Source: Lachnospiraceae bacterium (GTDB lineage Bacteria; Bacillota; Clostridia; Lachnospirales; Lachnospiraceae). From it: a stretch of 6,770 nt of DNA. This document shows, piece by piece, positions 5,769 through 6,770 of this stretch. The stretch is taken from contig CAAFJI010000102.1 of the NCBI GenBank assembly GCA_900763175.1, positions 1-6,770 on the forward strand, given 5' to 3'. Position 1 is the stretch's first letter, and the number at the start of each line of letters is the position of its first letter. The notes under the pieces were generated by a model, which saw only the letters and a program-made list of their open reading frames with translations, searched no databases and was not told where the DNA came from. The position numbers and the translations under genes are program-made.

Positions 5769-6770
5769 CTATTTCAGCTTCCAGAAAAGATACGCAATGG
5801 TATGCCGGAAATACTGCTTTTGCTTTTCCTGATCATCCAGGAAGCTCTGGGAGCAGGGAAACCAGGTGTAGCAGGTGTCTCTGGTAGCCGGACGTTTCAG
5901 ACTTTTATCCAGAAAGCTTCCCAGAGCCTTGGGAACTGCCATATCCTCCCCGGGAAGATAATCATATTTCTTATAATCACTGTAATACTGGCGTATCCGT
6001 CCGTTTACAGGGTACGTCATGATACTTACAATGTTTTCCTGCCCTGTAATATAAAACTCTTCGGTACTGTTGGAAAAAGGCGCCGGAAGGGAGTAGGGAA
6101 GCGCAGCCTGGAGAATCAGTGATTCTCCGTCGAAATCAGAACCTCGCAGTTTAAATCCTCCTTCTTTTAATTTCAGGTATCCCAGCATTTCAAAAACCTT
6201 TCCAAGTCCCAACAGATCCTCCATATTGTGTCCCATTACCGTGTCAAGATAGAACTGCTCTCTGTGGGCCATATATTTTTTGTAGATCTTAATACAATCC
6301 CCTCCATTGCAGTAAATGCGTTTGTGAAAGCCAAGGAAGCTTTCCAGCTCCTCCTGTTTCATGCCAGGCAGCTTCAAAAATCCTTTTAAAGGCCGAAGAA
6401 TCTTGTACAGATCCAGGGATTCCTTCCCTTGAAAAGGATCCGGAAGATCATAAACCTTCTGGCGGGCCTGAAGATAGGGTTGGTCAAAAGAATTTCCATT
6501 GTACTGAATGGTACAGGAAAAGTTTGTTAAAAAATCTGAAAACTTCTCCAATAATTCCTTTTCCTCACGAAAATCAGGCGCAAACCACTGGTACATCTGC
6601 CAGTGGTCTTTTTCCCAGCAAATAGCGCCGATTAAGTACAAAAAGGAGGAATTTCGTCCTAGTCCGGTGGTTTCGATATCATAAAAAACAGGCGAAAAAT
6701 TGACGTTTTTATCACTGATTCCAGATAATAATTTAACAGTCTCAAACTCCGGAAACCCTTGTAAAATCGG
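5769..6770 (-). CDS. YprB-like RNase H-fold 3'-5' exonuclease (N-terminus beyond window)
   Basis: This frame is open from the right edge of the window for 333 codons and ends at TAG (5771-5769). It looks like a YprB-type ribonuclease H-like protein, a DEDD-superfamily nuclease of unproven substrate. Counting from the edge, the first acidic motif is FYDIETTG (29-36, D31 and E33, near 6686-6663). A second motif is YNGNSFDQPYL (90-100, D96), a conserved GGDCIKIYKKY follows (156-166), and the last motif is HNMEDLLGL (181-189, D185). This supplies the acidic set expected for two-metal catalysis. The C-terminal part (about 200-333) has no motif I recognise. The first in-window start-like codon, a TTG at 6641, lies after the DIETTG motif and would delete it, so it is not the true start. 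No signal peptide or membrane segment is visible in the part seen. It converges on rpsA. Exact nuclease activity is inference from family motifs. Confidence 0.85.
   Translation of the reverse strand, partial: PILQGFPEFETVKLLSGISDKNVNFSPVFYDIETTGLGRNSSFLYLIGAICWEKDHWQMYQWFAPDFREEKELLEKFSDFLTNFSCTIQYNGNSFDQPYLQARQKVYDLPDPFQGKESLDLYKILRPLKGFLKLPGMKQEELESFLGFHKRIYCNGGDCIKIYKKYMAHREQFYLDTVMGHNMEDLLGLGKVFEMLGYLKLKEGGFKLRGSDFDGESLILQAALPYSLPAPFSNSTEEFYITGQENIVSIMTYPVNGRIRQYYSDYKKYDYLPGEDMAVPKALGSFLDKSLKRPATRDTCYTWFPCSQSFLDDQEKQKQYFRHTIAYLFWKLK

Noticed and set aside
5766..6122. 118-codon plus-strand open frame opposite the nuclease gene
   Set aside because: The minus strand encodes a recognisable protein through this stretch, and the plus frame has no supporting ribosome binding site or family resemblance.
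6641..6650. AAAAAGGAGG on the plus strand, a perfect ribosome-binding-like string
   Set aside because: No start codon follows at a usable distance; the plus frame after it hits TAG, and the stretch encodes Asn-Ser-Ser-Phe-Leu of the minus-strand nuclease.

Overview
The window looks like a chromosomal housekeeping stretch from a low-to-mid GC Gram-positive anaerobe of the Clostridia, most likely the Lachnospiraceae (Blautia/Dorea/Ruminococcus-like). This is inferred from the AGGAGG-type ribosome binding sites, the gene order HI0933-family flavoprotein - cmk - ispH - S1, the four-domain S1 protein, and an oxaloacetate decarboxylase alpha subunit with no biotin domain. The assignment comes from protein resemblance as I remember it, not from a search.

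Layout. Positions 1-60 carry the last 19 codons and stop of an unidentified plus-strand gene. A 90-nt leader with two mutually exclusive small hairpins leads into oadA (151-1563), a biotin-dependent carboxyltransferase subunit of central C3/C4 metabolism. A near-perfect intrinsic terminator (1575-1611) closes that unit. Only 14 nt later starts a tight plus-strand cluster: an HI0933/BaiN-type flavoprotein (1625-2914), cytidylate kinase cmk (2955-3626), the isoprenoid enzyme ispH (3628-4497) and ribosomal protein S1 rpsA (4478-5557). ispH follows cmk by 1 nt and overlaps rpsA by 20 nt, so translation is probably coupled. An intrinsic terminator (5570-5604) ends the cluster. It is followed by a gene-free convergent interval (5605-5768) with three more stem-loops packed end to end. 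On the minus strand, converging on rpsA, is a YprB-like RNase H-fold 3'-5' exonuclease (5769-6770), whose N-terminus lies beyond the right edge.

How the genes work together. cmk (CMP/dCMP phosphorylation), ispH (last step of the MEP isoprenoid pathway) and rpsA (mRNA binding on the 30S subunit) form a growth-linked group. Some clostridia encode IspH and S1 as one fused polypeptide; here they are two overlapping frames.

The most unusual part is the middle and end of ispH. The DNA becomes markedly AT-rich. It holds a good sigma-A-like promoter match (TTGAAA-17-TATGAT), directly followed by a 27-nt imperfect palindrome. The palindrome coincides with a threefold Leu-Asn-Ile/Thr repeat that lengthens the protein just before its third iron-sulfur cysteine. 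The ispH frame then ends on TTT TGA, where a +1 slip would enter the S1 frame. I see no CRISPR array, insertion sequence, tRNA or rRNA, and nothing that amounts to a clearly new multi-gene system.
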